From Algisphaera sp039180025 (GTDB lineage: Bacteria; Planctomycetota; Phycisphaerae; Phycisphaerales; Phycisphaeraceae), in assembly GCA_039180025.1 (NCBI GenBank), contig JBCDDZ010000002.1:1-64000 (forward strand): DNA of 64,000 nucleotides, written 5' to 3'. This document shows positions 1-8,810 of the stretch, piece by piece. The notes beneath the pieces were generated by a model. It saw only the letters and a program-made list of their open reading frames with translations, was not told the DNA's origin and ran no database searches. Positions within the stretch are counted from its first letter, which is position 1, and each line of letters starts with the position of its first letter. The position numbers and the translations under genes are program-made.

Positions 1-13
1 CACGGGGAAGGCC

Positions 14-1177
14 TCAGGCACGGGGGCGGTTGCGGGCGGGCGACACGGCTCCGCAGGAATCACCGACCACCAAGCGGGGCGGAACGGTAATCCGCTGGAT
101 CGGCCGGGGCTCGTAAGCGGGACGCTCGATGTCGCCGACCAGGCATTGAACCGCTTTGAGTGCGATACGGTTTTCACGGCGGTCCACGCTGGTGATGCGG
201 ACATCAGAAGACCAGCCCAGGGGCTCACGCTGACAACTCACCAATGCGAAATCCTGGGGTACGCGAAGTCCACGGCGGCGGATTTCACCCAACAGCCACA
301 TGGCGCTGGTGTCCGTGGTCACCACGAGGCCGTCGGCGTCGCGACGGAGAATTTCATCGAGACAATGCGCGGCGAGCTGCGGACGGTTGATCAGGGTGCG
401 TTCGAACTCGAGCGTCTGCCACGGCTCGACATCGCGGCCGAACTGCGTGTGGGCGCGGCGGAAGCCGCCGTCCCAGTCACGGAGAAACGGGTTGTTGCTG
501 TCGGTGGAACGGCCGCGCACGAAAACAATTCGCTTGCGGCCGAGGTTCAGGAGGTGGTGGGCCGCAAGATAGGGCAGCTTTTCGAAATCGACCTCGGCGT
601 AACTGGCATCGCTGTCGGCCAGAGGCGCGGGAAGAAAAATACGGTTCGGAAATCGCTGAAACAGCGGGGGGATCTGGCTGCCGAAGCCCGCATACTTATG
701 AGCCATGCAGAGAACGCCCTCGACGTCACGGTCATAAAGATCGTCGGCAAATTCAGCGATTTTCTCCAAGCTGTTGTGGACATAGCCGACCAACAGGCGG
801 AAGCCCTGACGTTGCACGTAGGTCTGCATGATCTGCAGTTTGCGGACGGCCGAGACGCCGGCATAGGCGTCGATCACGGCCCCGACCACGCGGGTACGCT
901 TCCCGGCGAGGGTCTGTGCGGTGGTATTGGGGCGGTAATTGAGACGACGGGCCACCCGGCGGATACGCTCGGAAGTCGTGGTGCTCACTCGGGTATTAGG
1001 TCCGCCGGAACCGGTAAGAACTTTGGACGCGGTGGCACGGGATACGTTCGCCTCACGCGCAACGTCCACCATCCGGGCTCGCTTATTGAGCGCGGGTGGC
1101 AGGTCGGTTTGGGCGGAAACATTTTTCAAAGAGTTCGTTTTCGTACGGAGCAAACCAGCTCGAACGTGGGTGGGCAT
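14..1177 (-). CDS. LacI-family transcriptional regulator
   Basis: DNA-binding repressor/activator that probably controls the neighbouring sugar genes. The first 35 residues look unstructured. The helix-turn-helix is at about residues 36-56 (MVDVAREANVSRATASKVL), followed by a longer than usual hinge-side loop rich in Gly/Pro and the typical RRVARRLNYRPN segment. The rest is a periplasmic-binding-protein-like effector domain ending near RPIQRITVPPRLVVG. No clear Shine-Dalgarno precedes the 1177 ATG, so translation may start internally, for example at the ATG of the HTH at 1072. A 20-bp palindrome lies about 100 bp upstream and is a good candidate operator. The effector is unknown; a plant- or algal-type sugar is inferred from the neighbours. 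Confidence 0.93.
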   Translation of the reverse strand: MPTHVRAGLLRTKTNSLKNVSAQTDLPPALNKRARMVDVAREANVSRATASKVLTGSGGPNTRVSTTTSERIRRVARRLNYRPNTTAQTLAGKRTRVVGAVIDAYAGVSAVRKLQIMQTYVQRQGFRLLVGYVHNSLEKIAEFADDLYDRDVEGVLCMAHKYAGFGSQIPPLFQRFPNRIFLPAPLADSDASYAEVDFEKLPYLAAHHLLNLGRKRIVFVRGRSTDSNNPFLRDWDGGFRRAHTQFGRDVEPWQTLEFERTLINRPQLAAHCLDEILRRDADGLVVTTDTSAMWLLGEIRRRGLRVPQDFALVSCQREPLGWSSDVRITSVDRRENRIALKAVQCLVGDIERPAYEPRPIQRITVPPRLVVGDSCGAVSPARNRPRA

Positions 1178-1498
1178 GCGAAAGTAAATAGATTCAGCGT
1201 CTGCTAGCTCTGATTTGAATCGACGACTCCACGGGGAGTCAGGGAGGGGAAATAAGACAAAGATACAAATGGATGGTTGACTTCACGTGCAGTCAATTTT
1301 ACGAGATGACACCGGGCTGTCAAGATTTATTTAACAAAATGGCAAAAAACAAGCCATTGACGAGGGGTAACCCTTGGGGGGCGGCTTCATCCGACATAAT
1401 GTTCGGCGGGTCAGTGATGGCGGCGTGTTACCGGGTCCGGTCGAATGGTAGTGCGAACCATGGCCTGGTTTGCGATCACTTTACGGAGGATAGAGAGA
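1178..1498. other. Intergenic region upstream of the lacI-type gene
   Basis: A 321-bp gap between two reverse-strand genes, less GC-rich than the flanks. It holds the 20-bp palindrome at 1277-1296 and a weaker inverted repeat at 1338-1358 (AATGGC, 9-nt spacer, GCCATT). No convincing ORF or RNA gene is visible. It must carry the promoter of the regulator and the 3' end of the upstream secreted-protein gene; I see no classic hairpin plus U-tract there. Confidence 0.6.
1277..1296. promoter_or_regulatory. 20-bp palindrome, candidate LacI-family operator
   Basis: TTGACTTCACGTGCAGTCAA is symmetric at nine of its ten base pairs; only the pair T/C at positions 7 and 14 breaks it, and the centre is CACGTG. 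Size and central symmetry suit LacI-family operators. It sits about 100 bp upstream of the regulator start, so autoregulation is the simplest inference. Binding is not shown by sequence alone. Confidence 0.55.
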
Positions 1499-2791
1499 CT
1501 AAAAATTGAAATAATCAGGGCTTATATCTTTTCGTTTGCCACGGCGATGGATCAGCAGCAGGCTAGGCAGCATCAGTACCAAGGTACTGGGTTCCGGAAT
1601 CAGCCGCACCTCGAACGATTGGACCTCGTAGGCTCCGAGTTCGATCTGGAACTGGTTGTCGGTAAGGGCGAGGGTCTGCGAGCCATCGATCGCGTAAACA
1701 TCTCGTAATTCGAGTTCCGGATTGATGTCGAAAGTAATGGTTGCGGAACGGCTCTGGCTCTCGTCGTTGACGGTGATGAGGTAATACTTCCCTGTGTCGG
1801 GATCCTGGTAAAGGTCGACATGGACATCGCCGGGGTCGCTGCTGGACACGTCGCCGCGGAGGGCGCCGGCATCGACCGCGGCGGCCAAGTGGGTATTGAA
1901 TTCTTCGACCAAAGGTTTGAAGACAAAGCGGCGCCAATCGAAACCGTTACGGCTATAAGCTTCATCGGCCAAGGCATCGGAGCCGTCAGTACGGTAGCGG
2001 GCCCAGTAGGCGACGCTGTCGGCGTCGTGCGCGACGATGCTGTAGTAGGTCATGAACCTCAATTCGGCCCGGGTCGGGAGGCGGAAGTCACGGGGGTCGT
2101 TGCGGTCCCGGTCGATGCCGTAGGCTTGAACGACGCTGTGCCAGGCTTTGCCGTTGAGCCGAGCCGTGAGGGCGGATTGAGCGGTGTATTCTTTCCAGCC
2201 CGGGGTCGAGCCGACGCTCTCCAGCCCCTCGAACTCGGCGTCACCGATATTCGCGGGATAGAAAAAGGACGCCATCTGGTCGTGTGAATCCGCAAACCGG
2301 TTTTGTACGTTATCCGGGTTTCGAGAACTGAAAGCGCCGTAGACCGGTTTGCCGCTGAAGAATTTGATGACGTTGTATGCCGCGCGGGCGTCGGGAGCGT
2401 CGATGCCGAAGTTCGGCTCGTCGTAGATGTACCACCCCACCAACGCGCTGTGGTCTTTAAATTGGTTGACGTATTGGGTTAGGGTGCCGAATTCGCGGAA
2501 CTGGACCACGTCACGGCTCATCCCGAGGATGACATCGACTCCGGCGACCGCGGCTCGGTCGAGATAACGCTGAGCGTTGTCGAGGCTGGCCTGAACGTCG
2601 TCCGTGCCGTTGTAAACGATGGCACGGCTAATGCCATCTTCGATGAGGTCTTCCGGATCAGAGTTTACGTTGGTGCTGCTGGCGTACCAGGTCAGATTGA
2701 ACTCGGCGCGGGCGTCGGCGGAGAAAATGAGGCTGAGGCATAAAGCAACGGTGAGCCCAGCCAGAACAGGGTTTGCGTATCGGTAGTTCAA
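1499..2791 (-). CDS. Secreted glycoside-hydrolase-like protein with PEP-CTERM sorting tail
   Basis: A 430-residue exported protein. It has an N-terminal signal peptide (about residues 1-29, ending ADARA), then a TIM-barrel-like region with a candidate catalytic acid in GWYIYDEPNFG, and a C-terminal beta-rich region. The extreme C-terminus is a PEP-CTERM signal: IPEPSTL, a short hydrophobic stretch, then RRGKRK. Proteins with this tail are handled by an exosortase and placed at the cell surface or in the matrix. The tail carries nine more residues after the basic cluster, which is slightly long. No glycosidase family can be assigned with confidence. It lies between the LacI regulator and the symporter, consistent with extracellular polysaccharide or glycoside processing. 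Confidence 0.8.
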   Translation of the reverse strand: MNYRYANPVLAGLTVALCLSLIFSADARAEFNLTWYASSTNVNSDPEDLIEDGISRAIVYNGTDDVQASLDNAQRYLDRAAVAGVDVILGMSRDVVQFREFGTLTQYVNQFKDHSALVGWYIYDEPNFGIDAPDARAAYNVIKFFSGKPVYGAFSSRNPDNVQNRFADSHDQMASFFYPANIGDAEFEGLESVGSTPGWKEYTAQSALTARLNGKAWHSVVQAYGIDRDRNDPRDFRLPTRAELRFMTYYSIVAHDADSVAYWARYRTDGSDALADEAYSRNGFDWRRFVFKPLVEEFNTHLAAAVDAGALRGDVSSSDPGDVHVDLYQDPDTGKYYLITVNDESQSRSATITFDINPELELRDVYAIDGSQTLALTDNQFQIELGAYEVQSFEVRLIPEPSTLVLMLPSLLLIHRRGKRKDISPDYFNF

Positions 2792-3364
2792 AAATAGCCT
2801 GCCTTATCGGGAGAAAGTTCCCAAGCAAGTAGAGGGGGTATGCTTGTATTGCGGCGGATGATAGAGTCTACGATTCGGAATCATCGGTTCTAAATAGTGA
2901 TGACTGAGTGATTTGAGTCAGATGTAGTCTGTGCGACATCGAATCTATACCGAAGCAGTGAATGGCACGGTTTGTGGTGACGGTTTTATTTAATATAAAC
3001 TTGATTCTAATAACGTTTCGCTGTTTAATCAAGGGTCTCGTGGCCACCCGGGCGGAATGGTGGGAGAGTCGTTGGTCCAGGCTGAAGCCTGGGGATTGTA
3101 TTTTTGCATGTCTTACCAGTTTGATAAGCAATTCCGAGGGCGTCGACAGTTCAACGGGCGGAAGCCGATTGGTGGGGCGGATTCCGAGACGGCCTATCAT
3201 CCCGTTGGCTCGTTTGCGCCGGCGTGGCGGGCGTTGCCGGCGGTCTATTTACAGGCCGAGGTCGGCCGAATGGGGGAGCGGGAGGATGGAAGGGGCGCTC
3301 TAGGCGGATGGCCGCCGGGGCAACGCTTGACAGGCCCATCGGTATCGGAACAAGGAGACGCTGC
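2792..3364. other. Long divergent intergenic region before the symporter
   Basis: A 573-bp gap between divergent genes. It contains a markedly AT-rich stretch around 2850-3030 in an otherwise GC-rich window, including TTTAT-TTAAT-ATAAA near 2985-2999, two adjacent 20-bp blocks with 5-bp inverted ends (2901-2920 and 2921-2940), and a perfect hairpin at 3077-3092. The remainder is GC-rich leader. Open frames here look non-coding. It probably holds promoters for both flanking genes. Confidence 0.55.
3077..3092. promoter_or_regulatory. Perfect inverted repeat in the symporter leader
   Basis: CCAGGCT-GA-AGCCTGG is a perfect 7-bp inverted repeat with a 2-nt centre, about 270 bp upstream of the symporter start. 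It could be an operator or the stem of a leader hairpin (about a 4-nt loop if it folds). There is no U-tract after it, so it is not an intrinsic terminator. Confidence 0.35.
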
Positions 3365-5470
3365 TTGAACCTGTATTTTGTGGACTGGATCATTATTCTC
3401 GGGGTGCTGTCCACCGTTGTGGGCTCGGCGATTTACGTCCGGCGTTACACGCGGAGCGTGGCGGACTTTCTTTCCGCCAACCGGTGTGCGGGGCGGTACA
3501 TGCTCACGGTCGCGGACGGGATCGCGGGGCTCGGGGCGATCACGATCGTGGCGACCTGGGAGAAGTTCTACGAAATCGGGTTTGCGGGGAACCTCTGGAC
3601 ATCGATCTTGTCTCCGTTGATGCTGATCCTGGCGATGACCGGGTGGATTATCTACCGGTACCGCCAGACCCGAGCGATGACGCTGGCCCAGTTTCTGGAG
3701 ATGCGGTACAGCCGGAACTTCCGGATCTTCGCCGGGATGTTGTGCTTCACGTCGGGGGTGCTCAACTACGGGATTTTCCCTGCGGTCACGGGCCGATTTC
3801 TGATCTATTTCGTGGGCCTGCCGATCTATACCTGGACGGTGCCGGGGGTCGGCCTGGAGCTGAACCTGACGCTCGGGGTGGTGATGGCGACGGTGCTCAC
3901 GGTGGCGCTGCTCGTCACACTCAACGGGGGCCAGATCGCGGTGATGGTCAGCGATTTCATGCAGGGGCAATTGGCGAATATCTGCTTCCTGGTGCTGCTG
4001 GTGGTGATCCTTTGGCTGATCCCCTGGTCGACCATGATGGAGACGCTGCGGACGGCACCCGAGGGGCAGAGCAAGCTGAATCCATTCGAGCAGAACGGCT
4101 TAGAGAGCTTCAACCCGCTGCTGTTTATTATGCTTGCGGTGCTCGGGGTGTATCAATACCGGGTCTGGCAGGGGAGCCAGGCGTATAACTCGTCGGCACG
4201 CAGCCCGCACGAGGCGAAGATGGCCAACGTGCTCAGCGGCTTCCGGGCGATCGTGCAGTGGCTGCTGATACCGCTCGCGGCGATCGCGGCGTGGGTGCTG
4301 CTCAACGGCGACGTGCTCCCGGAAGAGGCCGCGGCGGCCCACGCCCAGCTCGACGCCATGCGGGCCGACGGCAAAGAGCAGCTCGCCCGCCAGCTCACGA
4401 CCACGATCGCGATGAAGGAGATGCTGCCGAGGGGCGTCTTCGGATTGCTTGCGGCGATGATGATCATGGCCGCGGTCTCGACCGACTCGACTTACCTGCA
4501 CTCGTGGGGGTCCATCTTTGTGCAGGACGTGGTCGCGCCGGTCCGGGAGAAGATGAGCAAGCCCAAGCTATCCCCGGGCGCCCACCTCAAGATGCTCCGC
4601 TACGCGGTATTGGGCGTGGCGGTGTTCGGCTGGTGCTTCTCGATGGTGTTCCCGCTCCAGGAATACATCACGATGTACCTGACGCTCACCGGCGCGGTCT
4701 TTACCGGGGGGGCGGGGGCGGTGCTGATCGGCGGACTCTACTGGCGGCTGGGTACCACCCGCGCGGCCTGGTGCACGATGATCCTCGGCTCGCTGCTTTC
4801 GATCACCGGCATCGTGCTGATCAACTTGGCCTGGCCGACGTGGCTGCCTTGGTTCAAGGACCAATACCCCGACGCGGTGTGGCTGCAGCAGCTGCCCGAA
4901 GTGTTTTGGTTCAACGGCGTGCAGTTTGGTTTCGGCGTCGCGATCGTGTCGATTTTTACTTACGTGATTGTTTCGCTCTTGACCTACCAGCAGGCTGTCG
5001 ATTTCGACAAGCTGTTTCACCGCGGCAAATACAGCGTAGCGCCCAAAGAAGGCGAGCCCGACTACGTCCCGAAAACCGACCGATCCAGCGTCCCCTGGGT
5101 GCTCCGCTCACTGGGGGTAACCGAAGAATTTACCCGCGGCGACCGGTGGATCTTCGGGCTCAAGTACGCGCTGTTCGGCTGGACTTTCGGCGTGGGCTTT
5201 GTCGTCCTGACCACGATGTACCTGTTTGGGGGGATGCGTAGCGACGATTCCTGGATCCTGTGGTGGACGATCAAAACCATCGTCGCCGCGACCCTCGGCA
5301 CGATCGCGGTGGTCTGGTTTCTCATCGGCGGGTTCCGAGATATGTTCGCGATGTTCCGCCAGCTCAAGAATATCGTGCCCGATGCGGTGGACGACGGCAC
5401 GGTGACCGTGCACCTGGGAACGCCCGTCGGTGACGAGGCGTCTCCCGATAAAGAGGGTCGGGAAACCTAG
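3365..5470 (+). CDS. Sodium:solute symporter (SSS family)
   Basis: Inner-membrane Na+-coupled transporter, probably for a sugar, polyol or uronate given its neighbours. I chose the TTG at 3365 because AAGGAG lies 7 nt upstream and the first hydrophobic helix (FVDWIIILGVLSTVVGSAIY) starts at once; the frame stays open further upstream but gives a low-complexity, basic leader. The 701-residue product has many hydrophobic segments, including the SSS-like early region SVADFLSANRCAGRYM. It is longer than typical 500-600 residue members, with a C-terminal part containing two to three more hydrophobic segments separated by a soluble loop near residues 560-600. The gene starts the forward sugar cluster; isomerase and oxidoreductases follow. 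Substrate is not readable from sequence. Confidence 0.9.
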   Translation: MNLYFVDWIIILGVLSTVVGSAIYVRRYTRSVADFLSANRCAGRYMLTVADGIAGLGAITIVATWEKFYEIGFAGNLWTSILSPLMLILAMTGWIIYRYRQTRAMTLAQFLEMRYSRNFRIFAGMLCFTSGVLNYGIFPAVTGRFLIYFVGLPIYTWTVPGVGLELNLTLGVVMATVLTVALLVTLNGGQIAVMVSDFMQGQLANICFLVLLVVILWLIPWSTMMETLRTAPEGQSKLNPFEQNGLESFNPLLFIMLAVLGVYQYRVWQGSQAYNSSARSPHEAKMANVLSGFRAIVQWLLIPLAAIAAWVLLNGDVLPEEAAAAHAQLDAMRADGKEQLARQLTTTIAMKEMLPRGVFGLLAAMMIMAAVSTDSTYLHSWGSIFVQDVVAPVREKMSKPKLSPGAHLKMLRYAVLGVAVFGWCFSMVFPLQEYITMYLTLTGAVFTGGAGAVLIGGLYWRLGTTRAAWCTMILGSLLSITGIVLINLAWPTWLPWFKDQYPDAVWLQQLPEVFWFNGVQFGFGVAIVSIFTYVIVSLLTYQQAVDFDKLFHRGKYSVAPKEGEPDYVPKTDRSSVPWVLRSLGVTEEFTRGDRWIFGLKYALFGWTFGVGFVVLTTMYLFGGMRSDDSWILWWTIKTIVAATLGTIAVVWFLIGGFRDMFAMFRQLKNIVPDAVDDGTVTVHLGTPVGDEASPDKEGRET

Positions 5471-5580
5471 TGCCAACCGGTTCGGCCGGGTCGCGGGTTG
5501 CGTACCCGACGTAATGCCGGCGGGGCGCGTGGCCCCGCCGCTGAACCTGATTTTTTGAACCCGATGAAAGAACTGCCACG

Positions 5581-6423
5581 ATGAAGCTAGGAATCTCGTA
5601 CTGGTCGCTGGAGCAAGGCCTGGACAACACCCACCCGATCGACCGTGCGTTGGCGGAAGTGAAAGCCGCGGGCCTGGACGCGCTTGAATTGGCGATCGGC
5701 GAGCAGGGAGTGATCCACGTCGGTTCGACCCAAGCGGAATGTGAGGCGATCCGAAGGGAGGTCGATGCCGCTGGCGTCCACGTCTCGACCGTGGCGGCGG
5801 GGCTGAGTTGGGGCTGCAACCCGGTGAGCAACGACCCGGCGGTGCGGGAAAAATCCAACACGCTGATCGAGGCCGCGCTGCAGCGGGTCGCGTGGCTGGG
5901 CGGCGAAGCGTTTCTCTACGTCCCGGGCATCGTCGGCTGCCCTTTTGTGACCGACGAAAAAGTTCGATACGATCATGCGTTGGAGCGCTGCGAGCAGAAC
6001 GTCCGCCGGCTACTGAAGACCGCGGAAAGCTTGGGGGTGGACCTGTGCTTAGAAAATGTCTGGAACGGGATGCTGCTTTCGCCCATCGAACTCAGTGGTT
6101 TTATCGACCGCATCGGCAGCGAACGCCTGGGGGTCTATTTCGACGTCGGCAACGTGCTGGGCTATCACCAGCACCCGCCCCACTGGATCGAGTGCCTGGG
6201 CGAAAGGATCAAGCGAGTCCACGTGAAAGACTTTAAACACGAGTTCGGTTGGCAGGGCCAATACGATTTCTGCGCACTCGGTGAAGGCGATGTGCCATGG
6301 CCCGAGACGGTCGCGGCCCTCCGCGCGGTCGGCTACGACCGGACGGTGATCGCCGAGATGCTCCCCCATTCCCCGGGCCTGGTCGAGCAGGCCGCCGTGG
6401 CGATGAAAAAGATCTTTGCCTGA
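5581..6423 (+). CDS. Sugar phosphate isomerase/epimerase (xylose-isomerase-like TIM barrel)
   Basis: A 280-residue cytoplasmic TIM-barrel enzyme of the AP-endonuclease-2/xylose isomerase-like superfamily. The metal-ligand positions are visible in order: Glu in DLCLENVWNG, Asp in GVYFDVGNVLG, His in RVHVKDF, and Glu in VIAEMLPH. The N-terminus MKLGISYWS is typical of sugar 3-epimerases such as the L-ribulose-5-phosphate 3-epimerase (UlaE/SgbU) type. Full-length for the family. It sits 110 bp after the symporter and 66 bp before an oxidoreductase, so a catabolic operon is likely. The exact keto-sugar substrate is unknown. Confidence 0.9.
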   Translation: MKLGISYWSLEQGLDNTHPIDRALAEVKAAGLDALELAIGEQGVIHVGSTQAECEAIRREVDAAGVHVSTVAAGLSWGCNPVSNDPAVREKSNTLIEAALQRVAWLGGEAFLYVPGIVGCPFVTDEKVRYDHALERCEQNVRRLLKTAESLGVDLCLENVWNGMLLSPIELSGFIDRIGSERLGVYFDVGNVLGYHQHPPHWIECLGERIKRVHVKDFKHEFGWQGQYDFCALGEGDVPWPETVAALRAVGYDRTVIAEMLPHSPGLVEQAAVAMKKIFA

Positions 6424-6489
6424 CCCGGCCGATCTTTCGGCCGGGTCCGCTGCGCTTCCCTGGTTTATTGTTTCTTCCCGGAGCTCACC

Positions 6490-7572
6490 ATGCCCGACCC
6501 GATCCGCCTCGTCGGTATCAACTTCGACCACCAGCACATGGGCGATCTGTTGCGCCCCTGCCGCGATCATCCGGAGGTCGAGATCGTCGGGGTTTGGCAT
6601 ACCGAACGGACCCGTCCTGAGGAAACCCTCAAGGTTCTGGAATTGCCGCCCGACCTGATCTACGACGACTTCGAGGCGTGTATGACGCAGTGCCGACCCG
6701 ACGCGGCGGTCCTCTGTTCTTCAACGGGCACCCACGCCGATTACACCGAAAAAATCGCCCCCTACGGTGTCCACCTGATCGTCGAAAAACCGTTTTCCGC
6801 CACGCTCCAAGAGGCGGACCGCATGATCGCGGCGATGGAGCCTACGGGTAAAAAATTCGCGATCAACTGGCCGCTCGCCTGGTACCCCCCGCACCGTACC
6901 GCCAAGCGTCTGATCGACGAAGGGGTGATCGGCGACGTGATCGAAGTGCACTATTACGACGGCAACCGCGGGCCGTTGTCACACAAGATGGACAAGCTCG
7001 CCGTGAATCCCGCGCAGCAGCTTGAGGAGAAGAAACGCTCTTGGTTCTACAAAGTCGATCAGGGCGGCGGTTCGCTCCTGGATTACATGGGTTACGGGGT
7101 GACGTTGGGGACGTGGTTCAACGGCGGGCGCAAGCCGATCGAGGTGACCTGTACGACTTTCGCGTCGCCGGGGCTCGAGGTCGATGAGCACGCGGTCGCG
7201 GTGGCCCGCTACGCCGAGGGGCTTTCCAAATTTGAGACGCGCTGGGGAACGTTTACAAGTCCCTGGGTGAATCAGCCACAACCCAAGTGCGGGTTCGTGG
7301 TGTGCGGCACGGAAGGCACCATCGCCAGCTACGACTACGAATCCACCATCCGGGTGCAAACCCGGGACAACGTGGCGGGCGCGGAAGTACTCGTCGACGA
7401 ACTGGTCCCGCCTTACACCGGCCCGATCGATTATTTTATCGACTGTATCCTGCACGACCGACCGATCGAGGGGCCGTTGTCCCCCGAGGTCTGCCGTATC
7501 GGCCAGCAAATTGTGGATACCGCGTTCGCCAGTGCCCAGCAGAAAAAAACCTTGCCGCTGATCGAGCGCTAG
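6490..7572 (+). CDS. Gfo/Idh/MocA-family oxidoreductase (first copy)
   Basis: A 360-residue NAD(P)-dependent dehydrogenase. The N-terminal Rossmann fold starts with IRLVGINFDHQHMGDLL, in which the usual glycine-rich loop is weak. The family signature is clear at HLIVEKPFSATLQEAD, where the EKP lysine is catalytic in this family. The C-terminal half is the alpha/beta substrate domain. GGAG precedes the ATG. It lies between the isomerase and a second oxidoreductase of the same family; paired enzymes of this kind often interconvert an inositol, uronate or amino-sugar through keto intermediates. Substrate is an inference only. Confidence 0.9.
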   Translation: MPDPIRLVGINFDHQHMGDLLRPCRDHPEVEIVGVWHTERTRPEETLKVLELPPDLIYDDFEACMTQCRPDAAVLCSSTGTHADYTEKIAPYGVHLIVEKPFSATLQEADRMIAAMEPTGKKFAINWPLAWYPPHRTAKRLIDEGVIGDVIEVHYYDGNRGPLSHKMDKLAVNPAQQLEEKKRSWFYKVDQGGGSLLDYMGYGVTLGTWFNGGRKPIEVTCTTFASPGLEVDEHAVAVARYAEGLSKFETRWGTFTSPWVNQPQPKCGFVVCGTEGTIASYDYESTIRVQTRDNVAGAEVLVDELVPPYTGPIDYFIDCILHDRPIEGPLSPEVCRIGQQIVDTAFASAQQKKTLPLIER

Positions 7573-7594
7573 ATTTTATCGAGGATCTCCAACG

Positions 7595-8719
7595 ATGACC
7601 GTCAAAGATGAGTATGCCGTCGAGGCCGATGCTGCCACCACTGTCGAAGCCCCCGCGATCGATTACCGCCCCCCCCGGGTCGAAGGGACGCCGCCGAATC
7701 TCGGATTGATCGGCTGCGGCGGGATCACGCGTTCGCACCTGAAAGCGTATCAAGCGGCCGGTTACCGGGTTGTCGGCATGGCCGACCTGGATCCCGAGGT
7801 CGCCAAGCAGCGGCAGGCCGACTTCTACCCCGAGGCGGTGATCTACGCCAGCCACCACGAACTGCTGGCACAGGACGACATTGCCGTGGTCGATATCGCG
7901 ACCCACCCGGTACCCCGCGCGGCCCTGATCCGCGACGCCCTGAACGCGGGCAAGCACGTGCTGAGTCAGAAGCCATTCGTGGTCGATCTCGCTGTGGGCA
8001 AAGAACTGGCGGATCTGGCGGACCAGAAAAATGTCAAGCTCGCGGTCAATCAGAACGGCCGATGGGCTCCGCATATCGCTTACATCCGTCAAGCCATCGA
8101 CGACGGCCACCTCGGCCAGGTGACCAGCATCAGCACGACCGTGGCGTGGAACCACAACTGGACCAAAGACACCCCGTTCAACAACATCCCGCACCTGCTG
8201 CTCTATGACTTCGCGATCCACTGGTTCGACACGATGAACTGTTACATGACCGGCCGAACCGCCCGCCGGGTCTACGCGGCGATCCGCAACCTCACCCAGC
8301 AGGAGACGCGGCCGCCGCTGGGAGCCTCGGTGGTCATCGAATACGACGACGCCCTGGTCACGATGCACTTCGACGCCAACACCCGGTTCGGCCCGCAGGA
8401 CCGTACCCTGGTCGTGGGCACCCGCGGCAGCCTGCGCAGCGACGGCCCGGACCTGAGTCACCAGACCGTGACCCTGGCCACCGAAGCCGGTGAAGCCAGC
8501 CCCACCCTCACCGGCGCGTGGTTCCCGGACGGGTTCGACGGCACGATGAGTGAACTGTTGGTGGCCATCGAGCAGGACCGAACCCCACACAACAACGCGC
8601 GGCACAACCTCGACAGCCTCGCGCTGGCGTTTGCCGCGATGGAGAGTGCCAACCTCGGCCAGCCGGTGGAAGTCGGCAGCGTCACCGAGATGCGGCCCAC
8701 GTGGCTGACTTATGAGTGA
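7595..8719 (+). CDS. Gfo/Idh/MocA-family oxidoreductase (second copy)
   Basis: A 374-residue NAD(P)-dependent dehydrogenase, 22 bp after the first copy and preceded by GAGGA. The Rossmann motif is canonical (NLGLIGCGGITRSHLKAY), and the catalytic lysine lies in HVLSQKPFVVDL, where Gln replaces the usual Glu. Other visible family elements include KLAVNQNGRW and the buried FAIHWFDTM helix. The two copies differ strongly in sequence, so they probably act on different substrates or steps and are not a recent duplication. The N-terminus has about 25 acidic, poorly conserved residues before the fold; a later start cannot be excluded. Confidence 0.92.
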   Translation: MTVKDEYAVEADAATTVEAPAIDYRPPRVEGTPPNLGLIGCGGITRSHLKAYQAAGYRVVGMADLDPEVAKQRQADFYPEAVIYASHHELLAQDDIAVVDIATHPVPRAALIRDALNAGKHVLSQKPFVVDLAVGKELADLADQKNVKLAVNQNGRWAPHIAYIRQAIDDGHLGQVTSISTTVAWNHNWTKDTPFNNIPHLLLYDFAIHWFDTMNCYMTGRTARRVYAAIRNLTQQETRPPLGASVVIEYDDALVTMHFDANTRFGPQDRTLVVGTRGSLRSDGPDLSHQTVTLATEAGEASPTLTGAWFPDGFDGTMSELLVAIEQDRTPHNNARHNLDSLALAFAAMESANLGQPVEVGSVTEMRPTWLTYE

Positions 8720-8810
8720 TCCGCGGGGGGGATGGCTCGGTCGCGCACGCGCTCGGACTGACCGACCACCGTGGCGTCAGCGATCCGTTTCCGCACGGGT
8801 GGTGCGGCGT

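Noticed and set aside
6490..8719. Tandem duplication of one oxidoreductase gene
   Set aside because: The two proteins share only the family fold and differ even at the EKP motif, so this is not a recent duplication.
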